Shown here: in pieces, positions 23,585 to 33,937 of the stretch | Position numbering within the stretch: position 1 is the first letter of the stretch | Layout: each line of letters opens with the position of its first letter | Source of the DNA: Epiperipatus broadwayi | Taxonomy: Eukaryota; Onychophora; Udeonychophora; Euonychophora; Peripatidae | Direction of reading: 5' to 3' | DNA: 64,000 nt | Assembly: GCA_028023455.1 (NCBI GenBank) | Contig: JAQFVV010000317.1 | Coordinates: forward strand, 693,501 to 757,500 | Translations under genes and position numbers: made by a program | The notes under the pieces: generated by a model | Told to the model about the DNA's origin: nothing | The model's database searches: none | Seen by the model: the letters and a program-made list of their open reading frames with translations, nothing else

Positions 23585-25300
23585 TTACTACCCTGATAAC
23601 AGACATTAAAAAATATAAAAGAATATGAAAGTATTTTTTTAAATAATCTATTTAAAACAATTGAATTTTTTAAAAAGGTACAGGAAAGCGTTAATAATGA
23701 TTTAAAGAAATATTTTTGTGAAGTGATAAAGAAAATTATAGGAAAGAACAAAAATTTCAACAGTATTAAACACTATATTGGAAAGAAAAATGTTTCAGCA
23801 ATAAGAAAAAAAAATGATATAATTAAAAACCAATGACAACAATATTAAATGTATGGAAACATTTCACAAAGAATTCTATAATAATAAATTTCAAGAAAAA
23901 AATTTAGTTCTTATCATTATGACAGCTATTGAAATTCCAAGTATTTTTGTTGAAAAGGTGTGGCATTCAATTAAATCTATGAAAAATGGAAAAATCCACA
24001 AAATGATATAATTATAATAGATATTTTAAAAGATATCAAATAGAAAAATTGCTGCCAGATATTATATATCAAAATGCCTGAGTAATAAAAATATAACAGA
24101 TTATTGGAAGAATGTAATAGTAATGTTGATATTTGTTAGCTTTTATAAGTAAATTTAAGATCATTACAACTCATCTTCAGGCCACTTTGGATTCAAACCA
24201 ATTAGAGGAATATGATAAATTTAAGGGTGATTATAGCATAATTACTCATATCTTAATAAGGAAGATAAGTTATAAAAAGAAATAATGGGTAATGAGTTGT
24301 CTGTATATATTGGATTTGGAGATCATGAAAAGGCATCTGATTTTATAACAATTTTTGCCATGATTAAAGTTTTGTAACATCAGATCATAAACTCAAGATA
24401 TTATCAACTTCTGAACATTGCAAACATAGTGGCAATTCTTCATAGAGTAATGCCACTCAGTGCAAGCCACAGTAACCATTGGATGCCAGAAGGCTTTGTA
24501 TATAAAATCCCTATTTAGTGCCTACTCATCCAATATCCCCAGACTAGTTTCTAGCTTGTGGCTTTCGTCAGTGAGGAGCTTTGGATCTGAGAGCACTGCA
24601 CCTAGATCTTAGGATCTAATGCAACCCTTCAGCAGCCTCCTTTTATCTCTACTAACTATAAAACTATGAGAATAAAATTGGAAAACAATATTTTCAATCC
24701 AAGCTCATTAGCTTAATATACTCATATAGGAATGAACTCAGTTCAGTACCCATACCTTTTGGTGTCTTTGGTTCTTTAATAACCATAGCCATCACTATCC
24801 TATTAGGCAGGATTGGTATTAAACTACTGATGAAAGCCACAAGCTAGAAACTAGTCTGGGGATATTGGATGAACAGGCACAAGATAGGGATTTTATGCAC
24901 AAGCCTTCTGGCATCCATTGATTACTCTGGAATGCACTGAGTGTCACTACTGTATGGAGAGTTTTGCCTGTTTTAATAACAGTTATGAGGAAACATAAGA
25001 AATGGTGATCATATGAAGAATACATAGCAGAATGAGTTGGTTTATTGAAAAATATTTATAGTTGTTTTGTTGGAATTACTTTATGGATTAAAATTTAGAA
25101 GATAAAGGAATAAAAGTAAATGGAGATTATTTCTTTCACATTTTGCAGATGATATGGTGGTTTTTGTGAATAATGCTTCAGATTTTAAAGAACTGTAAGT
25201 TCTATCAGATCTAAAATGTGACCACGTGTTATGTGGATGGATGGGTGAAATAAAAAAGTTTTCTGGAATGGAATGATATGAAGAACACTTTTCAATTTGA
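23585..25300 (+). pseudogene. RTE endonuclease-RT linker and reverse transcriptase, heavily broken
   Basis: Readable pieces in order: 'NDLKKYFCEVIKKIIGKNK' (23696-23752) and 'KHYIGKKNVSAIRKKND', typical of the segment between endonuclease and RT; 'IPSIFVEKVWHSIKSMKNGK' (23936-23992), equivalent to the block before 'GNDGI'; 'YIGFGDHEKASDF' (about 24307-24345), a mutated motif A (expected F-D-x-E-K-A-F-D); 'DKGIKVNGDY' (25101-25130) and 'FADDMVVFVNNASDF' (25145-25190), where the FADD catalytic box is preserved in sequence although its reading frame is not. Motif B is lost. Multiple stops and frameshifts make it a fossil. Confidence 0.7.
24450..24947. mobile_element. 498-bp non-autonomous inverted-repeat element (MITE-like)
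   Basis: Arms of about 117 bp, 24450-24569 and 24831-24947, are reverse complements at roughly 85-90% (shared blocks CACTCAGTGCA, TGGATGCCAGAAGGCTT, CCCAGACTAGTTTCTAGC). Both ends abut TA (24448-24449 and 24948-24949), consistent with a TA target-site duplication as in Tc1/mariner-type MITEs. It sits inside the RTE copy. No transposase ORF is present. The superfamily is an inference from TA alone. Confidence 0.75.
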
Positions 25301-25350
25301 GAAACTAGATTAAACTTAGAGAGTCTTATTCTTCAATTGATTAATAATAG

Positions 25351-26346
25351 TTGAAAATGTATATGTATATATAATAATTAATAAAACAGTATATATATAT
25401 TAGAATTAATATTAATTATAATATTATCATGGATAAAATATGAATTATGAATTCATAATATTATTTCCAGGTGTTTCCATGTAAAAAAAATGTAGCAAGT
25501 AGCTGACATTTTCATACAATAACAAGTTTTTTACTCAGAATATTTTTTCCCTCAAATCATAAGAATGTGTGTGATGAGATTTAAAAACGTTATTTTTTTC
25601 CTTTGTTATTTTCTCCTTATTCTCAAATTCTGTTGATTGATCCAATAGCTTTTTCCAAATATTGTTAATTTTCTTTAATTCGCACTTTTCATTTACGTTC
25701 TTATGTCTTTTAAAGAATTCTCTTAGCTGATCATATTGTTCAATTTTTGCCATAATATGTGTTTTATTAAAATTGATATCATGGTTAGATAGTTTAATGT
25801 GTGAATAAATGGCTGATGATTTATAATGTGTGAATAAATGGCTGATGAATTAGATTTTTCTTTAACTATCAAAATGTGTTTTTTCTTTTTTTCTATTTAT
25901 TCTATGATTGGTCTGTTTAATGTATGAATGTAAACAACTCCACATGGAATTTCATATACACCATGACACTCCAAGGGAATTTTATTTTTACGGCATGGAA
26001 ATACTTTATTATTTTTTTAATGTAATATAAATTTTACGGATATTATTTTTCATTAAAACATGACCAATTTTATCAGTCACTCTTTTATATATGGCAGAAC
26101 AATCTTAATTTTTGAAGCATCAATTTTTTTCTCCTTATTATATAAAAAAGCCTTATTAATAATTCTGTGATCATTATGAAGAAGTATTTTTCAGTAGCAT
26201 AGATACCTTGGTGAAAATGGCTGTTGTAAGAGTAGCTAACCTCACAAAACCAGCCTATATTAATTCATACTACTAAACTAAGCCCATTCAAATAATAAGC
26301 CTAAGTAATAAGTGGTTGAATATAAGCTATCCTTTTTTTTTAAGTA
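25351..26346. other. AT-rich non-coding stretch with a 30-bp tandem duplication
   Basis: No gene recognised. The segment GTGTGAATAAATGGCTGATG is repeated at about 25799 and 25829 with a period near 30 bp. The rest is AT-rich. Confidence 0.55.
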
Positions 26347-26882
26347 CACCTGGGTCTCGTTTTATGTGGATTATTTTAATGCGATTTTGAAGTTATGCAA
26401 TTCATGTTTCTTAATATCTTTTATATTTCACTATATTTATTAGATATCAAGAAATTTAAATTATTAATAACTTATTTTGACTTGAAATACTTTTTTCTTT
26501 TTTTTTTTTGAAAATATAACATTATATTAGCAGCTAACATGAATATGGCCTGAAGCTGTATTGAGAATCTTAGCTTCTATGTAAATAACCTATTTATGCT
26601 AATGAATAAATAATAATTATAGATTTATATTTACATATAAAAATATAACAATAAATATTCAAAAAATTTAAACTTTTAAAATGTATTTTGCTATATATAA
26701 CATACAAAAATTAACAAAGCGTATGGCACACTTGAATGAGAAACTATAAAGATACACAGAAATTATTACACGCTAAGCGCTTTCGAGGCCTTTTGCCTCA
26801 TATTCATTGCGGTCACTGTGAGCTGCAGAACGAAGAAATAGGGCAAGGAAACAAAACAGTATGCAAAGTGTATGCAAATGAA

Positions 26883-27302
26883 CTATATAGTCCAATGTTT
26901 GGAGATGTCAAAGCAGGTATCTCGTCTATTGAAGGAGTTATTATTGCCATTAATAAAATATGCTTCTCTGATTTTCCGCTTGATGTCATTTTTCTCAATA
27001 CAGACTATTTTAAGGCTGGAGGGTTCAAACAAATGTCCTGTCTTCTTGGAATGCTCTAAAAATGTTGATGAATTATCATTGTTTTTCATAGCTCTATTAT
27101 ATGTATATCTGTGTTGTGCTGTCCTGTTGATTATGCCTGCCTTGGTTTCTCCAAAATAAATGGCCCGGCAACCAGGTTGTGGGCAAGATATGCTGTAAAC
27201 GACATGGGGAGTCTGAGAAGGTTCAATTTTGTCCTTAGAGTTATTGATTAGACGATTAGTGCATGGGGGTGTATGAAAGCTAATTTTAAATTTATTAGAC
27301 AA
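26883..27302 (-). pseudogene. PLE GIY-YIG endonuclease domain
   Basis: A 139-residue open segment with the layout of a PLE C-terminal GIY-YIG nuclease, which nicks DNA to prime reverse transcription. Linker 'PPCTNRLINNSKDKI' (12-26) is followed by 'VVYSI' (34-38, the GIY strand), a cysteine pair C40 and C45, 'IYFGETK' (48-54, the YIG strand), basic residues R60 and R65 of 'NRTAQHR', and E113 in 'REAYFI', the expected metal-binding glutamate. The domain itself looks chemically complete. It is joined to the upstream RT only across frameshifts, so the protein as a whole is broken. The first residue is an artefact of the open frame; the true protein would continue from upstream. Confidence 0.85.
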
Positions 27303-27610
27303 AACCTTGATTAATTGATAGGAGATTTTAGGTATGTGGGGAAGAGTAATATATGGAAGTTTAATATTGTTTTATTGTCAGTGATTTTCCTATAAAATTG
27401 TTTGATTTTATTGTTAATAGTGTTGAGTTTATAACCTGCTTGTAGTAGGTCTTTGGTGTAAAGATGTATATTATTCTTTCTATCTGCCTCAAACTTGTAC
27501 AGCTGCATATTTCTATATAAAAATGCTTGCAGGCCTGCCAATTTGTGAGAGCTTGGAGAGTTGGAGTGTGGGTGTATAAAGCCTCTGATTTCAAAGGGCT
27601 TTATTATCAT
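27303..27610 (-). pseudogene. PLE RT thumb and linker, frameshifted
   Basis: Minus-strand open segment containing 'RGFIHPHSNSPSSHKLAGL', the PLE block usually following the 'YRKPT.TD' region (small-residue and His-Lys-Leu-Ala pattern), then a basic helical stretch 'NTINNKIKQFYRKITDNK'. Near 27345 the frame shifts and 'IPKISYQLIKVLSNKFKI' leads into the nuclease at 27302. It belongs to the same protein as the segments on either side and was separated by small indels. Confidence 0.75.
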
Positions 27611-28049
27611 TGAATAATTTATACTTCTGATCGCATGTTAACCTAAGATCAAGGTAATTTAGACTTTGGAATGCGTCTTCTGCTGTGGAATTGATAGTTA
27701 GATTAGTATTATGTGTTAACTCTTGTGTAATACTATTTATAGTATGCTGGTTGGATAAAATAAATATATCATCTACGTACCGCATGTATATAGTGTGAGG
27801 GCTGTCAGCTTGATATTTGGACACGATTAGTCTTTCGTAGTGATTAAGGAAAATGCTGGTTACGATTCCACTGAGGGGGAGGCCCATAGGCCAACCACTT
27901 TTCATATTGTACCAAACGTGCTCAAATGTTGTATATATATGTTTATCCATCCATGTTAAAAATGTAACGATGAAATTAATGCGTTGAGGCAAAAGGCCTC
28001 GAAAGCGCTTAGCGTGTAATAATTTCTGGGTATCTTTATAGCTTCTCAT
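27591..28049 (-). pseudogene. PLE reverse transcriptase core, 5'-truncated
   Basis: A 152-codon open segment. Residues 1-22 ('YKDTQKLLHAKRFRGLLP') are encoded in the inverted terminal arm and recur on the opposite strand at 26736-26800. Residues 52-68 'GWPMGLPLSGIVTSIFL' are RT motif B, 'YVDDIFIL' (91-98) is the catalytic motif C, and 'LNYLDLRLT' follows as the RT primer-grip region. Motifs before B are missing, so the copy cannot make active RT. RT, thumb and GIY-YIG are in the canonical PLE order. Confidence 0.85.
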
Positions 28050-28742
28050 TCAAGTGTGTCATACGCTTTGTTAATTTTTGTATATTAAATTATCGAATGA
28101 GAAGTCTTAAAATCTTTAATATTTTACCTATATATAACAGAAATAAATAATCTTTTACATTTTTTAAATAAAAAACGAAGATTTTATAAACTGAAAATAA
28201 TCTTTCTAATGATAATGTATAATCTTTTTGTTTTGATTGCGATCTCATTTTTTAATATAGAAACAGAAAACCATTAACACAGCACAAGACTGAAAGTAGC
28301 GCTAGTTGTACATCATGAATAAAAGTAAAGTGACTAACAGGTTTCTCTGGGCATAATTACTGAGAGATTCTTGACTTCGCTTAAAGAGAAGCCACAATAC
28401 ATCACATCGAATCTGATTTCTTACCAGTTTACAAATGAATGCTAGCGGTAATGATTAAAATAGTATGAAAAATGTAAAATTAAATACTGTAATAATAAAA
28501 AAAAGGTTGTCTTATATTAATTTTTTTCAAATATTAGAAATTTTTTATTAGTCATTATTTGCTTATTTTTTTAATGCGAATTTTAAAGTAATTTTTTCTT
28601 GTTGCTTTACTTTTATGCGAATTCTGAAAATTACAGAACCTATCTCCCATTTTTCAAGGTAAGTTAAGTCTATTTTTATGTGATTTTTTTTAATGTGAAT
28701 TTTCTGTGGAACCTATCTACTGCATAAAATGAGACCCAGATG

Positions 28743-29120
28743 TGGTGAATGTTAACTTTGTTATATATCAAAGTAAATAAACGTCGCAATAAACTAATTT
28801 TTCTTAATAAAAAGAGTAAAAGCCCATTTAATGAAAGGAAATAGAATTAAACACTTTAAAGAAATCATTTAAATATATATATACTAATAATAGACTAATG
28901 ATGAATGTAATGTACATCTCGAATTGAGACAGAGACTAAGTAAGCATAGTGATGACCCAATGTCAAGGTAATTATTAGGCATCCAAGTGTGTAAAATAAA
29001 ATTAAAATTCTATTATGTAATTCTTTAAATTAACTACTAGCAAGATAATTTACACAACAATAGACAACTGCATCAATATCAAAGAAAATGGAAGATTTAG
29101 TTTACCAACCACTGGAAACT
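28743..29120. other. AT-rich non-coding stretch
   Basis: Nothing recognised between the Tigger-like element and the tandem duplication. Confidence 0.5.
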
Positions 29121-29612
29121 AAGCTCAATATAAAAGCAAACCCAGTTCATTTCCATTCTCTTTTCTTTTTTTTTTTTAAATAATGTATTACCATAGAAAT
29201 TCAACATCATGAGACCAAATTTTCAAATGCAAAGGAAAGTGGATGCCTCATTCGAATATTCTGGCTTATCCATATAAGTTAATAATTAACATAAAACCAT
29301 AAGAAATTTAAATTGACATTTGAATTATGAGAGGTTTGATAAATTTGTGTGGCTTAATAAAATAAGTATAAGCTCAGTATAAAAGCAAACCCAGTTCATT
29401 TCCGTTCTCTTTTCTTTTTTTTTAAATAATGTATTACCATAGAAATTCAACATCATGAGATCAAATTTTCGAATGCAAAGTAAAATGGATGCCTCATTCG
29501 AATATTCTGCCTTATCCATATAAGTTTATTAACATAAAACCATAAGAAATTTAAATTGACATTTGAATTAAGAGAGGTTTGATAAATTTGTGTGGCTTAA
29601 TAAAATAAGTGA
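29121..29612. repeat. Tandem duplication, two units of about 249 bp
   Basis: The unit from 29121 (AAGCTCAATATAAAAGCAAA) repeats from 29370 (AAGCTCAGTATAAAAGCAAA) to about 29611, nearly identical except for the length of a T run and small indels. No coding potential. Confidence 0.9.
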
Positions 29613-30690
29613 ATTGTCTTCAAACTGATATTGGAGAAACAACAATATTATTTTTCTCATGAACAGAAAAGGAATAAAATGTTGCCAGCAGTTAAACAAA
29701 ATGACAAAGTAATTTCTCTTGCATATAAAACCATTAAATGCCGAACCGCAAATAGAGGAAATTTAATTCTATTATAAATCACTGTATGATGTATTCTGGC
29801 TAAATAACTAGTGCCATAAGACTGAGTGCCATTATTCTGATGCTGGAAGTGCAATGACTTTATTTACTTACTCATGCAAATGCCTAAAGAAACACCAATT
29901 GTCAAATGTTTACATGGATCAAGAGAAAGAGTGACTGGAGAGAATTGATGCAATATTACTTTGAGCATATTACATAGGGATTCCAATACTGATGAATATT
30001 TTACCTAAGAAGAGTGGTCTGAAAAGAGATAGATTGTACCCATAAAGGACGTTGTTTCCAAACTCATGAATATTAACCAAGGTGATTTAATGAAAGATTT
30101 GATTTTGTTATATATTCTTACCATATATATATATTGTACCGAAGTACATTGTTATTTATTGAATTGTAGTGTTATTTGAAAACAGTAATATCTCATAAAT
30201 TTCATCTTTTTAAAAAATAAAGTGGGAATAAAAGTTGAAAGAAAAATTAAAAACTAAAGAGTAGGATGGGGGGGTATTAAAGAAAATAAATAATAAATGC
30301 TTTAAAAGAGGGTGGAATTTTTTTTATTTTAAAGAAGAAAAAAAATCGATTTTATAAATAAAATGATTTAATATTATTTTGATTAGTTTGTAATAAAAGA
30401 AAAAAATAATAATAAAGATAATTTCATTTTGTTTTATAATAAAACAATTAAATGTGTGTGTGTATGTGTAAAAGTTTTGAAGAAAAAATAGAAGCCCAAT
30501 CAGAGTGAAGTAAAGGACAGTAATTTCATGAGACAATAGACACTGGAGATAACAAAAATTTTCCATTGTTAAGACGTTTTAAAAACTTTCAATATTCCTT
30601 TTGCTTTCAAATATTTTAAAAACATTTAAAAATATTTCTTGAAGTTATAGATATAGCAATTATATAAATTGTTATGTCTACCGAAATAAT
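29613..30690. other. AT-rich non-coding stretch
   Basis: No gene recognised. Purine-rich with A runs around 30200-30420. Confidence 0.5.
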
Positions 30691-30704
30691 GCAGTGTTAA
30701 ATTA

Positions 30705-30900
30705 CCGTATTGTACAATCGGCTGAAACCTCACTGCGGAAACATCAGCAGGAAGTTTGTTGGGTAAATCATGGTCAAGTAAAGCAATAAAATACCGGAGT
30801 GTCGATGCCGAAAAATCCACGAAAGTTGTATGATATCACGGAGTCTATGAAGGTTTGCTTGAAGTTAGCGCTAACTGGTAATAAATAATTTTTTAGAGAA
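30705..30900. other. Unassigned CpG-richer island, open on both strands
   Basis: Within CpG-poor surroundings this 200-bp stretch has about nine CpG. On the minus strand it reads 'TTFVDFSASTLRYFIALLDH' and on to 'RFQPIVQYG', followed by a donor-like GTAATT near 30705. On the plus strand it reads 'LTAETSAGSLLGKSWSSKAI' and on. I do not recognise either peptide. It could be an exon, an unmethylated regulatory patch or a fragment of a younger repeat. Confidence 0.35.
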
Positions 30901-32256
30901 AATACATTGTGCTGTGTACATCATTTCGAACTCTCCAAATCCTAGGTAATTTTTGATTTTAGTCTTCTCTCATTTTTGATTTCCTTTCAAAATAAATAAA
31001 AAATAAACTGTGATAAATTAAACTTTAAACATTACAAAATAATATTTACGAAATATAAACGACATCCGCTTCTGTATTTAATGATATTTAAAGACATTGT
31101 GTGTACGTATGGGTGTATCTTAATCTAATATGTCAAGTATATTTTCTTTAATATAATTTATTAAAATATCTGTATAAAAATGAAAAGAGTAATATAATGT
31201 ATTTAATTATTTAAAATGAAAAGAGTAATATAATATATTAAAATATTGATGTAAAAAGAAAAGAGTATGTGTGTTTAACTTATAAAGCATAACGATTGTT
31301 TTTTTTTTTATTAAGAAAAGGAAATACTTAAAATGTCATTTAAATATTTACGTTTATATTTTGAATACACACATTTATGTTGAACAATATTTTAAATAAG
31401 AGGGGAATGGAGAGATTTAATTATTAACAAGAAATAACTAAGTTAAAATTAAAAGAATAGAGAAACTATATTATTAAAAAGTAAGGATTTGTTGTTAAAG
31501 ACGTTAATATTTTCTTGTTCAGTAAATTATCATTATTATTGAGATAGGATTATCAGAGAGGACGGAGTTTTTTTTTTTTTTAAAAGGTAGTTACAATCCG
31601 CTGAGCTAGTTGGAGGCATCAGGTACTGGATTTTATGCTAATTAGATAAACATGTTCATTACAAATGTAGTTAACTGGTGCCTAAAGGGTTAAAAATAAA
31701 TAGTGTTTATTTGGTTGGTATTTGTCCAGTAGCTGAGTGTTTATGTTATTGGTAGTTTGCTGCCAATGATATTTTGCACTTTACCTGAGGACCAAGCACC
31801 TTTAAAGATTGGATAGTAAGGAAGGTAGAGTATTAATTTTTTTTCTTCTATTCGTCATTGTTAGTTTTTATAATTAAAGAAGGTGGGCGGTTCAATATAT
31901 ATATATGTTTGTAAAAAAAAAATTAATTTTATTTCCACACTTGGAAAAGTATAAATGGTTAGAACTTGGAAGAGTCCATTATAAGTGGAAGCAACAAAAA
32001 GTGGGGTGGAATCATTAAGTTAGATAGATTTTTTTTTTTGTTTATGTTTAAATAAAGTTTAGATTGGCTTTTCCCTCTGTAGTGACTTGATATTGATCAT
32101 CATAATATGGGATAAGGTAAGATCTTTAAGATTATTCCATATTAAATACATACACTTATTACAGGGCAGAGTTTACATTATACTATTTGTTTGTTGTTAA
32201 CTAATAATCATTATATGTTTATTCTTTGGTGTAAATAACTAATTTTCTTGTGATGT
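30901..32256. other. AT-rich non-coding stretch
   Basis: No gene recognised. The part at about 31590-31810 is less AT-rich but has no readable product. Confidence 0.5.
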
Positions 32257-33299
32257 TAATACACACACACCTCACTCATAAAAGAATATTGAAATATACT
32301 TGGGTGGATATTTAAATCAATTGCAACCTATATAGAGAGGTACAGCAGTTGTTAACTTGTATAAATTCATCCCTGAAGAGAGTGAAAGGCAGAATTCTCC
32401 CTGAATTTGAATACTGAAGCATTACTGAGCCAGAAAGGAATGTGAGATGTGGATGAAATATCCCAAATTGTATCTAGATTTAATGAGTAAATACAGAATT
32501 AGCCCATTGGAGGTAAATATGACCATACATTATGTATTTTATCACACCATTGACAGCATTTTACCAGAAAATCCTATATCCAACTGTAGTAAGATGTGCT
32601 CCCTCTCTCTTGTGGAAATGCTCAGTCCATTACATCTGGTGCCCAAACTTTAGGGGCACAAAACTGGAAATTACTAGAGAGGTCCAGCCATTGGACTGGT
32701 AATTTTTAAAAAATAATTTTTTTTGAACTTGTTCTTTTATCAAATTTCCGTAATATTAAACCATAATGAATTTATGCATATAACAAACAATTGGTCCATC
32801 TAACTACAAAAGAGTGAATATCATGAATCTAAATCCCTCCCAAATAAGTGCATCAAAAGGAAATCACATATGAAGCATTCAGTGCCAGTTAAATGGAGAT
32901 AGTGAAATAATTAACAGACCAACAATAAATAATTAATTTTTAACAAAATTAAAATAGATGAGTTAGGCAAATAAAAGAAATAGGTTAAAGAGTAGGCAGT
33001 AAAAGCAACATACAAAAAAGAGAGAGAAGTTAAATATAACTGCTAAATGGTGAGGACTGGCAGAAAACCCTTTTAAAGAATTAATTTTGTACCAATTAGT
33101 GAAAAGAAATTTAAAGATAACCAGGAGTGGGAAACAATTATTAAGCATGGATATGAAATGTTTTGTGAATAAATAAAGCAGTAGTGATAGTGAGGTGGAA
33201 GATGCTACTATTAGATGTGGGGAAGGGTCTTCACAAATTCAAATACCTGGGGGATCCCTGTCTGAGATTAGTAACCCTCCATAGGTACACATCACAGAC

Positions 33300-33600
33300 C
33301 GAGCGACACCTCAACCTCAAGATGCACTTGACAATGAGATGGGTCAAGTATCCAAAACTGGAATAGCACATGTTACAGAGGATAATATGACCTTGGTACA
33401 AATGCACACCTCAACATCAAGAAGCCCTTGACAATGAGATGGGTCAAGTATCCAAAACTGGAATAGCACATGCTACGGAGGATAAGATGACCTTGGTACG
33501 AATGCACACCTCAACATCAAGAAGCACTTGACAATGAGATGGGTCAAGTATCCAAAACTGGAATAGCACATGCTACGGAAGATAAGATGTCATTGGTACG
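33300..33600 (+). repeat. Three tandem 100-bp units
   Basis: The string GGGTCAAGTATCCAAAACTGG occurs at 33341, 33441 and 33541, an exact 100-bp period, with flanking units nearly identical (TTGACAATGAGATGGGTCAA and the preceding ATGCACACCTCAAC). A period of 100 is not a multiple of three, so the array breaks the frame it once shared with the downstream ORF. Confidence 0.9.
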
Positions 33601-33937
33601 AATGCTGCAAATGAACCAGAAGTTGGAAACAAAATTGGACAACAACCTAAGCAGTATGAAAAAAGAAATAAAGAATAATATGAGTAGCATGAAAGACAAA
33701 ATGAACAATAATATGAGCAGCATGAAAGCTAAGATGGACAGCATGAAGGAAGAAATAAAAGAAAATATGAATAATATGAAAGCAGATCTGAAAATGGAAA
33801 TAAAAAATGTAGAAACTAGACTGTCTGCAGACATGGAACAACTCTCAATAAATCTAAATAATGTCCAAAAGGGCAATACTGAACTAAAGCAAGCAATAGG
33901 GAAAATGAGAAGGGAAATAGATGAGAAGGATGCATGA
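33539..33937 (+). pseudogene. Coiled-coil ORF, gag-like, function unproven
   Basis: 132 codons. After a 20-residue start drawn from the 100-bp repeat, residues about 30-90 repeat a degenerate 11-14 residue unit around 'NNMSSMKDKM', 'NNMSSMKAKM' and 'ENMNNMKADL', giving a charged, Met/Lys/Glu/Asn-rich amphipathic coiled coil. The C-terminal third ('ETRLSADMEQLSINLNNVQK') is also helical. After 33937 another frame carries on the same character ('MDQLCTQQNIESGMHDKT', 34087-34140), so a longer coiled coil has been frameshifted. Gag proteins of some invertebrate Ty3-like elements begin with such coiled coils; that is the basis of the call. A non-transposon origin cannot be excluded. Confidence 0.4.

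Larger units (their letters stand above)
23580..25350 (+). mobile_element. RTE-clade LINE, decayed (copy 2), split by a TIR element
   Basis: Same family as 7.34-8.74 kb but extending further 5'. It covers the endonuclease-RT linker to RT motif A (23580-24430), is interrupted at 24450-24947 by an inverted-repeat element, then resumes with motif C (about 25145) and jumps by an internal deletion to the 3' end 'RPRVMWMDG' (about 25225-25252) and the terminal 'ATTGATTAATAATAG' (25335-25350). It is more decayed than copy 1. Confidence 0.75.
26703..28127 (-). mobile_element. Penelope-like element with inverted terminal arms
   Basis: A 1.4-kb insertion flanked by CTATATATAACA on both sides (26691-26702 and 28128-28139), read as a target-site duplication because the sibling repeat at 46.7 kb has this site once. 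Its outer about 98 bp are inverted copies of each other: 26702-26800 against 27985-28083, about 95% identical. Inside, on the minus strand, lie RT, linker and GIY-YIG segments. PLEs are known for direct or inverted terminal copies (pseudo-LTRs) and 5' truncation, which this copy shows. Confidence 0.85.
26347..28742. mobile_element. Tigger/pogo-like TIR element, copy 1, split by a PLE
   Basis: The left end CACCTGGGTCTCGTTTTATG (26347) is preceded by TA. The right end is the reverse complement, GAGACCCAGATG, ending at 28742. Both flanks match the unsplit copy at 46700-47757 over most of their length. Removing the PLE insert (26703-28127) leaves about 960 bp. The TIR resembles Tigger/pogo ends (repeated TTTTATG.GATT-like words) from memory. 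No transposase ORF is seen, so it is non-autonomous. The base pair after the right end is TG rather than TA, probably by mutation. Confidence 0.75.

Noticed and set aside
24819-25025. 68-codon minus-strand open frame
   Set aside because: It lies across the right arm of the inverted-repeat element; no independent evidence.
26736-27059. 107-codon plus-strand open frame starting with 'MRNYKDTQKLLHAKRF'
   Set aside because: Its first 20 residues are the inverted PLE arm and the rest is antisense to the GIY-YIG domain; not a gene.
33544-33876. 110-codon minus-strand frame rich in Ile, Leu, Phe and Ser that looks like membrane segments
   Set aside because: It is the antisense of the Lys/Met-rich coiled-coil ORF; the hydrophobicity is a by-product.
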